NCBI RefSeq assembly: GCF_006874425.1
Contig: NZ_VIJZ01000003.1
Location: forward strand, 186,001-250,000
Direction of reading: 5' to 3'
DNA length: 64,000 bases
DNA from: Paenibacillus ottowii
Lineage (GTDB): Bacteria; Bacillota; Bacilli; Paenibacillales; Paenibacillaceae
Shown here: piece after piece, positions 45,974 to 53,676 of the stretch
Layout of the letters: the number at the start of each line of letters is the position of its first letter
How positions within the stretch are numbered: position 1 is the stretch's first letter
The notes under the pieces: model-generated
Database searches by the model: none
Seen by the model: only the letters and a program-made list of their open reading frames with translations
What the model was told of the DNA's origin: nothing
Program-made: the position numbers and the translations under genes

Positions 45974-47542
45974 TTATCTACCGGACCGACCACGTCGGCC
46001 TCCTTGACCTTGTCCGCCACGTCCGCTGCTTTGGCCTGCTGAGCGGCCTTGGCCTCCGCGGGCAGAACCACCGCTGCTGCGATCATAGCCGCCGCGTCCG
46101 CTGCTTTGGCCTGCCGAGCGGCCTTGACCTCCGCGGGCGGAACCACCGCTACTGCGGTCATATCCGCCACGTCCGCCGCTTTGGCCTGCCGAGCGGCCTT
46201 GGCTTCCGCGGGCGGAACCGCCGCTGCTGCGGTCATATCCGCCGCGTTCACTGCTGCCGCGGTTGGAGCGGCGCTCGCCGCTTACGCCGTCACGACGACC
46301 GGACTGTTCGCGGCCGTTGCGGCGTCCGCCGCCAGCATCGTTGCCGCCAAAGGAGCGGCGGTCACTTCTGCCTGAGCGGTCGCTTCTCCCCTGCCGCTCA
46401 GCTGTATCGGGAGCAGGTCCACGCTGCCCGCGACCCTCACTGCTGGTGAACGTGACACCAGCAACTTTCTGGATGTTCCGAAGCTCAGGAACATCCCTTG
46501 GCGTGGCGAGCGTCACCGCAACGCCTTTGCCTCCGGCACGGCCGGTACGCCCGATGCGATGGATGTAGCTTTCAGCATCCTGCGGCATGTCATAGTTGAA
46601 GACATGCGTGACGCCTTCTACATCGAGGCCGCGTGCGGCTACATCCGTCGCTACGAGCAATTGAAGTTTCGCTTCACGGAACGCCTTCATTACTTGCTCC
46701 CGCTTGTTCTGGGACAAGTCCCCGTGCAGCTCACCGCTCTCGAACCCCATTTCCTGGAGCTCCTCATTCAGTTTAGCCGCCCGGCGCTTCGTACGGCAGA
46801 AAATAACTGCCAGATACGGACGATCTGTATTCAGTATATCCACCAGTGCCTGTTGCTTACCACGGTCTGTTGTTTGCACAACAACCTGACGTATTTGGCT
46901 CACTGGAACGGAAGAAGCAGATTTCACTTTGACATCTACGGGTTCGTTCATATAGACACGAGCCAGCTTGCGAATGCCGGCTGGCATCGTGGCCGAAAAC
47001 AGCATCGTTTGTCTCCGGTAAGGAACCTCCTGAAGAATCGTCTCCACATCGTTCAAGAAGCCCATGTGCAACATTTGGTCAGCCTCATCCAGGACCAGCA
47101 TTTTAATGCCGCCTAGATCGAGCGTGCCGCGTCTCAGGTGATCCAGCAGTCGCCCAGGTGTACCAATAATCAGTTGTGCGCCACCTTTTAGTTTACGAAG
47201 CTGACGCTCCACGTCCTGCCCTCCGTAAACAGCTAGTAGAGATAAACTCGGCTCCGCAGCAGCCAAGCATTTTGCTTCCTCTGTGATCTGGAGCGCCAAT
47301 TCACGCGTAGGTGCAATTACGAGCGCCTGCGGGTGCCGCTTGTCCAAATTCAGCTTTTGTAAAATCGGCAGTAAAAACGCAAGCGTCTTCCCCGTTCCCG
47401 TATGTGCCTCGGCGATCACATCCTGACCTGCCATCAACAGCGGAATGGACTCCTGCTGTACAGGTGTTGGCGTTGAGATTCCCTGCTCTTTCAAGGCTTC
47501 TACCCAATGTTGCTCCACGCCTAATGCTGTAAAGTTCTTCAA
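45974..47542 (-). CDS. DEAD-box ATP-dependent RNA helicase with glycine/arginine repeat tail
   Basis: About 522 residues. The helicase core (about residues 1-360) has all motifs: T-P-V-Q (Q), A-H-T-G-T-G-K-T, D-E-A-D, S-A-T and H-R-I-G-R-T-G-R. The C-terminal 150 residues are low complexity, rich in R, G and S, and include three 25-residue tandem repeats. This resembles the RGG-like RNA-binding tails of CshA/CsdA helicases. A TTG at 47572 gives a longer form, but AAGGGAAGTG placed 8 bases before the TTG at 47542 marks the probable start. The long leader suggests cold-shock type control. Confidence 0.93.
   Translation of the reverse strand: MKNFTALGVEQHWVEALKEQGISTPTPVQQESIPLLMAGQDVIAEAHTGTGKTLAFLLPILQKLNLDKRHPQALVIAPTRELALQITEEAKCLAAAEPSLSLLAVYGGQDVERQLRKLKGGAQLIIGTPGRLLDHLRRGTLDLGGIKMLVLDEADQMLHMGFLNDVETILQEVPYRRQTMLFSATMPAGIRKLARVYMNEPVDVKVKSASSVPVSQIRQVVVQTTDRGKQQALVDILNTDRPYLAVIFCRTKRRAAKLNEELQEMGFESGELHGDLSQNKREQVMKAFREAKLQLLVATDVAARGLDVEGVTHVFNYDMPQDAESYIHRIGRTGRAGGKGVAVTLATPRDVPELRNIQKVAGVTFTSSEGRGQRGPAPDTAERQGRSDRSGRSDRRSFGGNDAGGGRRNGREQSGRRDGVSGERRSNRGSSERGGYDRSSGGSARGSQGRSAGQSGGRGGYDRSSGGSARGGQGRSAGQSSGRGGYDRSSGGSARGGQGRSAGQSSGRGGQGQGGRRGRSGR
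46014..46238 (-). repeat. Three tandem 75-bp repeats in the helicase tail
   Basis: Units at 46014-46088, 46089-46163 and 46164-46238 differ at only a few bases. Each encodes a 25-residue unit of the form G-G-Y-D-R-S-S-G-G-S-A-R-G...Q-G-R-S-A-G-Q-S. A fourth, degenerate partial unit starts at 46239. The in-frame length allows copy-number change without frameshift. Confidence 0.95.
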
Positions 47543-47790
47543 GTGGTATTCACTTCCCTTATCTGTATTCAATATGTGTCACGTAAAATAGGTTCATATG
47601 CCATATGACATCTATCGTTCCATAGTTCAGAATTCCCATTTTTGCATCGGTCCTCATTCTCCCCTTTTCAGGAAGGGAGCATATCCGTTATCGTTGAATT
47701 TGTTCATGTAACTCAACATACGACCGCAAGGCGGCTCAGGCCGTTCTATAATGACTTTCCTAGTATACGCGAAGTTGAACTGGTTTCCAA
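47543..47790 (-). promoter_or_regulatory. Promoter and long structured leader of the helicase gene
   Basis: On the minus strand TTGGAA (47785-47790), 17 bases, TATACT (47762-47767). The untranslated leader is about 210 bases and has several short inverted repeats (for example CGGCCTGAGCCG, and CTCCCTTCCTG-AAAAGGGGAG near 47670). Long leaders are usual for cold-shock helicase genes. No other gene lies in 47573-47879. Confidence 0.6.
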
Positions 47791-47885
47791 ACGATTTTAA
47801 CGAATAACGCAAAAGGTGAATTCAATGACCATGTCATATATTATGGTAGGAGAATTGGTAATTCATAAATAAAGGATGGATGCTT

Positions 47886-48482
47886 GTGGTAAACAATCTG
47901 CATTATAATTTCATAATGACAGGTTCCTTATCGGAAAAGCACACTTTGTTTGCCGAAGAGTGCTTTTCTAACCTGTTCGATTGTTTCGAAACGCTCCTGA
48001 ATATATCAGGAATCCGTAATACCCGTGTGTCTATCTATCAATCGAAGAAAGCCAAACACGGTAAGATTCATTGGGACAAGCAGGAACTGCTCCGCATTGT
48101 AACCGATGATGAATTAACTCCTTTGATGCTGGTTATCGAGGCTCCCAGTATCAAATCGTCTTATAACAAAGGGACAACGCCGGAAGTGTACATTCTTTTG
48201 TCCAATGACCCTATGGGTCAATCTCCCAACAATTGCGGGATGCTTGTTTCGATCCGTCAGGACGTTTATGAACGTATTGACCAAACAAGCGTCGAAGATG
48301 TTATGCTGCAGCTCAGCCAGTTAATAAAAGCAAACAAACTGTTACATAGCTCACGTAACTTTTATGCTGGCAGCAAGGCACGCGCCATTATGGATATTCT
48401 TCCATTTATGCTCGAAAAGGATACCCCGGATATGAGGCATGTTTTTCAATCGTGGACTCCATTCCCATTACCACACACTTAA
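47886..48482 (+). CDS. Uncharacterised cytoplasmic protein, first gene of immunity-like cluster
   Basis: About 198 residues, no signal peptide or membrane segment. I do not recognise the family. GTG at 47886 stands 9 bases after AAGGA; an ATG at 47880 is only 3 bases from it and is less likely. It heads a run of seven same-strand small genes to 51808, several of which look like immunity proteins, so a similar protective role is possible but unproven. Confidence 0.7.
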   Translation: MVNNLHYNFIMTGSLSEKHTLFAEECFSNLFDCFETLLNISGIRNTRVSIYQSKKAKHGKIHWDKQELLRIVTDDELTPLMLVIEAPSIKSSYNKGTTPEVYILLSNDPMGQSPNNCGMLVSIRQDVYERIDQTSVEDVMLQLSQLIKANKLLHSSRNFYAGSKARAIMDILPFMLEKDTPDMRHVFQSWTPFPLPHT

Positions 48483-48521
48483 ACCATCCGTCATACCATT
48501 AACCCTAGGAGGCTGCAATTT

Positions 48522-49166
48522 ATGCAAATTCAAGTTCACAACGTTGAAAAAAAAGAAAGCGAATATCTCATTCATTATCAAGCCGGCGGAGCACTGCCGT
48601 TCGTTCCGCATGATGTTGTCCTGATCCATGGCAAACAGTATTTTATAGGCACCATTTTGAAAGTAGAGCCCGAACAGGTCCTTATCCGTATCAATCCAGA
48701 ATATGAAGACCAGCTGACAGGGTCCATCGGACTGGAACTGGCTTTCTCTCCTACCGTTTCTATTCAAGGTGCAGACCGCATTGTCGAAAAGCTCGGCTAT
48801 TTTCCTCCCTTTCACTATGATCGAATCACGGCTGCCAATATGACAAAGGATCAGATTACGCTGACGATTGAGCTATCCCCCGCTAGCGTACTGCTCCCTA
48901 AATCACCGGATCTAGAGCCTTCGGCTGAGGCACCTGTAATCCCCGAAGCTCCAGCCCAGGACATTCCACGCTATGCAGTGACTTTTACATTTCTGGAAAC
49001 TAAAGAGCATGTATTAAGCCCTGTAGAAACAGAAAATATCATTTTGCAACTTGACTTCCGTTATGAAGAGGCTGATATGGTCGTTGACATCGATGCCTTG
49101 TCGGGGCTGTCAGGCAGCTTTCTGTGCAGAGGCATCCGTGCAGAGATTACGGAACTTCATGAATAA
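48522..49166 (+). CDS. Imm50-like immunity protein (tentative)
   Basis: 214 residues. The segment L-G-Y-F-P-P-F-H-Y-D-R-I near residue 90 and the ending with G-S-F-L-C-R-G-I-R-A-E-I-T match the layout I recall for the Imm50 family (Y-F-P-x-F-H-D early, a beta-rich end). About 30 residues in between are proline/glutamate rich. The first 80 residues are an extra domain. AGGAGG stands before the ATG. Imm50 proteins neutralise nuclease or other toxins of contact-dependent systems. The family call needs a profile search. Confidence 0.55.
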   Translation: MQIQVHNVEKKESEYLIHYQAGGALPFVPHDVVLIHGKQYFIGTILKVEPEQVLIRINPEYEDQLTGSIGLELAFSPTVSIQGADRIVEKLGYFPPFHYDRITAANMTKDQITLTIELSPASVLLPKSPDLEPSAEAPVIPEAPAQDIPRYAVTFTFLETKEHVLSPVETENIILQLDFRYEEADMVVDIDALSGLSGSFLCRGIRAEITELHE

Positions 49167-49566
49167 ACAAGAAGCCCGTGAGCTGTTGCGCTGTCATTCT
49201 TTTATTCATGATGATCTGGAGCATCCCAAAATGCGAAGCGGATTTTTAGGGATGCTTCGCCCCTTCCAGGGCGAACTGATCGAGGACAATTTTCATGAAC
49301 TCATGACTATCATTGAAGTTCTGGCAGATGAGTTGGAGAAACCATCCATAGAACGAGAGTTGATTGCCGCACTGTGGGGGATTTGCCAATATACACGGGC
49401 ATGGGCGTTGTATCCTGATGGTATGCTGCAGCGAAATCATCTGCTGACCGTAGAGCAGATTAGTACCCTTGATGATTGGATTGATACAATCTCCTATGCA
49501 GTTATGGTGCTGCTAGAGGGTGGCGGGACGGAAGAAGCTTTCTCGAACTACAGACAACGAGAGTAG
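49159..49566 (+). CDS. Uncharacterised small acidic protein in immunity-like cluster
   Basis: 135 residues, mostly helical in character, with no membrane segment. Its ATG (49159) overlaps the end of the preceding gene by eight bases (ATGAATAA), suggesting translational coupling; a longer frame from 49051 is only overlap. Family not recognised. The size and setting fit an immunity protein. Confidence 0.65.
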   Translation: MNKQEARELLRCHSFIHDDLEHPKMRSGFLGMLRPFQGELIEDNFHELMTIIEVLADELEKPSIERELIAALWGICQYTRAWALYPDGMLQRNHLLTVEQISTLDDWIDTISYAVMVLLEGGGTEEAFSNYRQRE

Positions 49567-49615
49567 GTAATACACAATGCCAAAAAGTAACCTGGCTAAG
49601 AAATGAGGGAAGCCT

Positions 49616-50122
49616 ATGTCCATACAAACCGATGATGACGGAAAGACGTTCTTATCTATTTTCCCTACTCTATCGTATGAAGATCGATTAGTCTCATTAC
49701 GCGAATTAACAGCAATCCCCCAGCCTGTGGAGGACACCATTGCATTCCTTTTGCAGCTTGTGCAGCAATCATCCGAGGATGATCTGCTTCGTATAGAAGC
49801 GCTGAAGGTCATCGGACTATATGCAGATCAGAGCCAGCAGCCGATGATCATGCGAGGAATTCGCGAACTGCTGTCCAAGCCTGCTGAAGATGATGATGTA
49901 CGAAACGCAGCTTTACAAACTTTGGCGTGGATGCCTTGTTCAGAAGCAGAGCTACGTATAGCTTTGGACTTAATCCGCAGTGATACATATATCTTAGTCA
50001 AGGGGGCCGCTTTTGCACTGCTCCGCGCACATAAAGCCCACCCTTTCGCACAACAGGCGCTGAAGCAATTATTGCAACATGAGGAATTCGGCGCATCTGC
50101 CCAGCGTGAGCTGTCCACATAA
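49616..50122 (+). CDS. HEAT-repeat-like protein
   Basis: 168 residues, all-helical, with repeated units of about 30-35 residues (I-E-A-L-K-V-I-G-L-Y-A, V-R-N-A-A-L-Q-T-L-A-W-M, V-K-G-A-A-F-A-L-L-R-A-H). This is the pattern of HEAT/PBS-lyase-type repeats used for protein binding. GAGGGA stands upstream. HEAT-like proteins are common among polymorphic toxin immunity genes, and its position inside this cluster fits that use. Confidence 0.65.
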   Translation: MSIQTDDDGKTFLSIFPTLSYEDRLVSLRELTAIPQPVEDTIAFLLQLVQQSSEDDLLRIEALKVIGLYADQSQQPMIMRGIRELLSKPAEDDDVRNAALQTLAWMPCSEAELRIALDLIRSDTYILVKGAAFALLRAHKAHPFAQQALKQLLQHEEFGASAQRELST

Positions 50123-50151
50123 TCGACAACCAAAGGAGAATCACTCTACTT

Positions 50152-50781
50152 ATGCGTGTAAGAATATTTATATTCATTTTGATTATCGGAGTTATTTGTG
50201 TGCCTGCCTATTTCATTATGAGCAGCTTTGGATTATTTCAAAATGAGAAGGTGCTTGTACATTACAAGCTTGCCCTTGAGGTAAAGGGTAAAAAATATGA
50301 TGCCTGGCCTTTAATCAGCAGCTATACCGCGATAGATAAAAAGGGGGACCATCGTCAGCTCTACTATCAGGCGGAGGGCTCAGGCATAGAGTATCTGTTT
50401 CAACTTGCCTACGGAGAGTATGAACTCAAGCGCTCCAAAGAAAATCCTTTTCTGGATGGGGGAATCCACTATACCATGGACCATCCTGAGTATGTACGTG
50501 AGGAAAAACAGTATGAGAACGCCAACGACTATACGGAGTTAACCCATTATTACAACCAACAGGAACAGGTTATTTATACTTACAATCCTGAGGCCAGCCT
50601 CGACAAAACCTACGTGCGCTCCATCATCACCGCTGGAATGACTCGCACCACTGGTAATTCAAGTAGACCGGTGAAGGATGATTATATCAATATCAGTAAG
50701 CTGTTTAAGGACAAGCTGGGAGTAAATGTGAAGGTAGATGTGGATGAGGACAACAAAATCGTTACCCTGTCCATGTCATAA
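50152..50781 (+). CDS. Single-pass membrane protein of unknown function
   Basis: 209 residues. An N-terminal membrane helix (residues about 5-24) is followed by an extracellular domain rich in Tyr and charged residues, with N-Y-T-E-L-T-H-Y-Y and a short acidic V-D-V-D-E-D-N-K near the end. AAAGGAG lies 13 bases before the ATG. The family was not recognised. It is the only clearly membrane-bound product in the cluster and might protect at the cell surface. Confidence 0.65.
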   Translation: MRVRIFIFILIIGVICVPAYFIMSSFGLFQNEKVLVHYKLALEVKGKKYDAWPLISSYTAIDKKGDHRQLYYQAEGSGIEYLFQLAYGEYELKRSKENPFLDGGIHYTMDHPEYVREEKQYENANDYTELTHYYNQQEQVIYTYNPEASLDKTYVRSIITAGMTRTTGNSSRPVKDDYINISKLFKDKLGVNVKVDVDEDNKIVTLSMS

Positions 50782-50810
50782 TAAAACGAAAAAAAAGGAA
50801 GGCGCTACAA

Positions 50811-51371
50811 ATGACAGAAACACACTATACTAAAATAGGCCCCGCATATTTGGAGGGTTGGGTTGTACCCGAAACCCCGGAGGCATGGGTTGAACAAGAA
50901 TGGACAGGCAAGCTCCGTTCACAGGTCGGAAATACGAAATTTCACATTTTTTACTATGGAGAATTCATGGACGAGCTGATCGCTGTAACAGAGTTTGCGC
51001 CCCAGCTCATTATTGCAGAAGATGCAGTCACAGGTGAGCAGATCGTAATTTTTGATGGAGCTCGTCATGGTTACGATGCACTACTGTGTGAAGTATATAC
51101 AGAAGAACAGCGGAACAATCGCACTCCCCTGCTACCTTATCTGGACGATGACGGTGAGGATACCTTTGAGGTGACTGTGACTGCTTTTTATAATGTTGAT
51201 TGGGATGACGAGTTTGCAGATGATGTGGACGAGAACGGACAGCTGGAGCTGATCAGCGGCGAGCGGTGCGATTTTGAAGAGGCCAAGCGAAATGGTTTTG
51301 ATGCGATTAGCATTACGATTACCAGCGCTAAAGGTCTAAAAACAGAGATCCTTCAGGAAGAGCTGGCCTGA
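50811..51371 (+). CDS. Uncharacterised strongly acidic protein
   Basis: 186 residues with many Asp and Glu, including D-D-D-G-E-D and D-W-D-D-E-F-A-D-D-V-D-E-N, and no membrane segment. Family not recognised. Such charge is common in immunity proteins that mask basic nuclease surfaces. It is followed two bases later by the Imm26-like gene. Confidence 0.65.
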   Translation: MTETHYTKIGPAYLEGWVVPETPEAWVEQEWTGKLRSQVGNTKFHIFYYGEFMDELIAVTEFAPQLIIAEDAVTGEQIVIFDGARHGYDALLCEVYTEEQRNNRTPLLPYLDDDGEDTFEVTVTAFYNVDWDDEFADDVDENGQLELISGERCDFEEAKRNGFDAISITITSAKGLKTEILQEELA

Positions 51372-51373
51372 CG

Positions 51374-51808
51374 ATGGTATTTAAAAGAATCAAACATCAG
51401 GAAGGCGATATTTTTGTTATCCCTCTGCATGACGGCCGATTTGCGGTATGTCAGGTGATCTGCGCACTATATGGTAGATTCAAAAAAGCGTTCTCCTTTG
51501 GTGTTCTATCCATAGGTCAGAATCAAGCCTACGAGGGTGAAGCTACATATCTCTCATTCACAGATTACCGGGGCAGATTCGAGGTCATATTCACCGCCAC
51601 CCAAAATCTGACAAGGGGGATATGGCCCATTATCGATCATCGCCCTCTATCTGAGGAACAACAGCAGCTAAAATATTTTAATTGCGCGGGCCATCTGTAT
51701 TACGGGGATGAATATGTACGCAACCTGGAACTAAAAGAATATAATCAATATCCTGTAATGGGCGTGGCTGGATATGAACTGGTACAGCAATATTTAGCCC
51801 AAGCATAA
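51374..51808 (+). CDS. Imm26-like immunity protein
   Basis: 144 residues. The N-terminal E-G-D-I-F-V-I-P-L-H-D-G-R-F-A-V-C-Q-V matches the pattern of immunity protein 26 (G-D-I-F-x-I-P-L-x-D-G-R-Y-A). The rest is beta-rich. Imm26 proteins are predicted to neutralise nuclease toxins of polymorphic systems. Its ATG follows the previous stop codon by two bases. A strong terminator follows. Confidence 0.65.
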   Translation: MVFKRIKHQEGDIFVIPLHDGRFAVCQVICALYGRFKKAFSFGVLSIGQNQAYEGEATYLSFTDYRGRFEVIFTATQNLTRGIWPIIDHRPLSEEQQQLKYFNCAGHLYYGDEYVRNLELKEYNQYPVMGVAGYELVQQYLAQA

Positions 51809-51827
51809 AGATAAAAAGAATAGCAAC

Positions 51828-51871
51828 TTAAAGAGCCACCTTAAAGTTCGAAAACCAGGGTGGCTCTTTAA
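51828..51871. terminator. Bidirectional terminator between converging immunity-type genes
   Basis: AAAGAGCCACC / GGTGGCTCTTT stem with an 18-base loop. It lies between the Imm26-like gene (+) and a SUKH gene (-) and serves both. Confidence 0.85.
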
Positions 51872-51875
51872 CGAT

Positions 51876-52466
51876 TTAAAAGGGTTCAAATGTATAAGGG
51901 AATGATGTACGATGTGTTCCCAAAATCGACTTTACGCGTTCAGCATCCAGCAGCGCTTCGACGAAGCTATACAAATCCGGAGCTGCATACCGAAAGTTGC
52001 CCCATGTGCGCAGATTAAAAGCATAAATCGGGAATTCACCCCATTCATCAGGCGATTGAATATCCCAGACCAGCAGGTCATTTTCTTCACTGAAAGCGAA
52101 GGGAACCGCATGCTCCAATAGTTCCGGGAAACCATCTGGCTCCAGTGCCGCTTTTTGTAAAACCTCCTCCGATTCCAGTAAATCATCAAACCAAGACCGC
52201 CAGTCATGGTAACGATGAAGCCATGAATCCGGGTGATCACCAAGAGGAATATGGATGCTCCATAGGCCGCATAACCGCCCGTAGCCGAGAGTTTTGACGT
52301 AATCTATATAGGAAGGCGGAAAGCCCCTGCCGTTTTCAAAACGATGCTCCATAAGAAATTCCTCATCATAGTAGGTCTGGAATTGTGGACGCTGCAAACC
52401 TGTAAAAATACTTATGTTCGCCCTCTCCTTTCGCGCATCTTTATTCACCTTTTCACTCTTAGGCAC
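51876..52466 (-). CDS. SMI1/KNR4 (SUKH) family protein
   Basis: 196 residues. The core F-P-P-S-Y-I-D-Y-V-K-T-L-G-Y-G near residue 50, G-L-W-S-I-H-I-P, and the later F-A-F-S-E-E-N-D-L-L-V-W-D are hallmarks of the SUKH superfamily. Bacterial SUKH proteins are the commonest immunity proteins of polymorphic toxin systems. The N-terminal 35 residues are basic and unconserved. It faces the preceding cluster across a shared terminator. Confidence 0.8.
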   Translation of the reverse strand: MPKSEKVNKDARKERANISIFTGLQRPQFQTYYDEEFLMEHRFENGRGFPPSYIDYVKTLGYGRLCGLWSIHIPLGDHPDSWLHRYHDWRSWFDDLLESEEVLQKAALEPDGFPELLEHAVPFAFSEENDLLVWDIQSPDEWGEFPIYAFNLRTWGNFRYAAPDLYSFVEALLDAERVKSILGTHRTSFPYTFEPF

Positions 52467-52516
52467 ATTGAAAAGGCCTTTTTCAAGTGTTAAAATGGGA
52501 ATAAGATGTATATTCT

Positions 52517-52553
52517 AAAAAAGAGTGAAGATGCGTCAACATCCTCACTCTTT
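52517..52553 (-). terminator. Intrinsic terminator downstream of the holin-like toxin gene
   Basis: On the minus strand AAAGAGTGAGGATG / CATCTTCACTCTTT followed by T residues. It would end the long 3' untranslated region of the small toxin mRNA. Confidence 0.85.
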
Positions 52554-52599
52554 GGCAACAGCCGCTTTTAAGGGCGGTGGCTGCAAGTTCACGGTATTC

Positions 52600-52640
52600 G
52601 AAATAGACCGGTTCCTACCACGGGCGGTCTATTTCTTTTT
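52600..52640. terminator. Hairpin at the end of the toxin gene, terminator of a plus-strand antisense RNA
   Basis: AAATAGACCG / CGGTCTATTT stem, followed on the plus strand by TTTCTTTTT. The toxin's last codons lie in it on the minus strand. It is placed as expected for an antitoxin RNA that converges on the toxin mRNA. A clear plus-strand promoter upstream was not found. Confidence 0.6.
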
Positions 52641-52712
52641 ATGGAAGGAAAGAATCAGAATCACCAACGTTGCGAATTGAATCATCAACATTAAGGTGTC
52701 TTTAACCTCCAC
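52629..52712 (-). CDS. Putative holin-like type I toxin peptide
   Basis: 27 residues: V-E-V-K-D-T-L-M-L-M-I-Q-F-A-T-L, a hydrophobic helix and a basic K-K-K end. This is the build of the Hol_Tox/TxpA/BsrG group of type I toxins of Bacillus and Paenibacillus. GGGAGGTG lies 6 bases before the GTG start. An extended -10 promoter (TGTTATAAT) lies about 70 bases upstream, and the 3' region is long and structured, all typical of these loci. Translation is normally blocked by an antisense RNA. It lies within the immunity-type gene cluster. Confidence 0.75.
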   Translation of the reverse strand: MEVKDTLMLMIQFATLVILILSFHKKK

Positions 52713-52777
52713 AGGCCTCACCTCCCTCACAGGAGACTAGCCGACCGCCCATCTAAGCCATTCTGTTGTTAAGGAAT

Positions 52778-52783
52778 ATTATA
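52778..52783 (-). promoter_or_regulatory. Extended -10 promoter of the holin-like toxin
   Basis: TGT-TATAAT on the minus strand with no good -35. The expected start near 52771 leaves a leader of about 60 bases. Confidence 0.5.
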
Positions 52784-52839
52784 ACATATGATATATAAAA
52801 AGTACGTTTTTACGCTCTTTTCGAAAAGGAGGAACGAAC

Positions 52840-53499
52840 ATGGAGCAAAAACGCTTCAAAGATGAATATGGATATAAATATGACTTTGCCGCCGTGATCT
52901 GGAGAGGGGAACAGGTAGCTGTCCACTGCCCTCGCTGTCAGGGCCAAGCTTTTATTTCTAAACCGAAGGAAGACTGTTATTACGTTGTTCGCTGCTCACA
53001 TTGTTACTACACATTCCAGCAGCCAGAATCGTATAAATTCTATGCACGCGGCGTATGCAGCCATTGCGAGCGATATTTTAATATCGAACTTCATGATGAC
53101 CGAACGGTTGCTCATAAAAATACGAATATACTCTGTCCGCACTGTGAGACACGTAATCAAGTTCCGGTACATCGTATGCAGTCACGTGAATGGCATACGG
53201 ACGTGATCCAAAATGGAAAAGATCCCATTTTCCAGCTCCAGCTATATTTCCTTGATTATTATCGTGGGAAACCAGTGTGGGCTCTTAACCGGATACACCT
53301 AAATTATCTACTCTCCTATATCTCTGCCGAGTTGCGAGAAAAACCCACACCCGGTATGATGCGTACGGCTTCCCATTCCATTCCCAAGTACATTAAGGAT
53401 GCCAAAAGTCGCCAGTCCATCTTAAAAATATTACAAAAGCTACAGCATAAACAAGCGTCTAAGGGAGAGCATTCCAAACATGAGTATACAAACTTTTAA
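52840..53499 (+). CDS. Zinc-ribbon protein of unknown function
   Basis: 219 residues. Four C-x2-C pairs, C-P-R-C, C-S-H-C, C-S-H-C and C-P-H-C, within the first 110 residues form two zinc ribbons. A basic helical C-terminal part follows (K-Y-I-K-D-A-K-S-R-Q-S). Nucleic acid binding is plausible. AAAGGAGG stands before the ATG. It overlaps the next (frameshifted) gene by 20 bases. The family was not recognised. Confidence 0.7.
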   Translation: MEQKRFKDEYGYKYDFAAVIWRGEQVAVHCPRCQGQAFISKPKEDCYYVVRCSHCYYTFQQPESYKFYARGVCSHCERYFNIELHDDRTVAHKNTNILCPHCETRNQVPVHRMQSREWHTDVIQNGKDPIFQLQLYFLDYYRGKPVWALNRIHLNYLLSYISAELREKPTPGMMRTASHSIPKYIKDAKSRQSILKILQKLQHKQASKGEHSKHEYTNF

Positions 53500-53676
53500 T
53501 AGCCTTGAAGCACTGGTCAAGACCGTCTGCCAAACCACCACCTACAATCTTGGCGGGAGATAGCGACTGTACAGGATGTCATTGAAGTGCTGCACCTCAA
53601 TAGAGGGGAACCGGATATTCATCGCATCGCGCAGGGACTACGATATGATCTTGAATATGACGCTTTTATGGAATAA
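53480..53676 (+). pseudogene. Frameshifted small gene (about 65 codons)
   Basis: The frame from ATG 53480 (M-S-I-Q-T-F-N-S-L-E-A-L-V-K-T-V) hits TAG at 53561. A second frame continues from about 53550 with W-R-E-I-A-T-V-Q-D-V-I-E-V-L-H and ends at TAA 53676. Joined by one frameshift near 53550 they make one plausible protein of about 65 residues. The ATG lies inside the end of the zinc-ribbon gene, suggesting translational coupling before the mutation. A sequencing error is the alternative. Confidence 0.6.

Noticed and set aside
45955..46375. Alanine-rich repetitive frames on both strands opposite or beside the helicase tail
   Set aside because: They arise from the GC-rich 75-bp repeats coding Gly/Arg/Ser in the true frame. 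No start signals.
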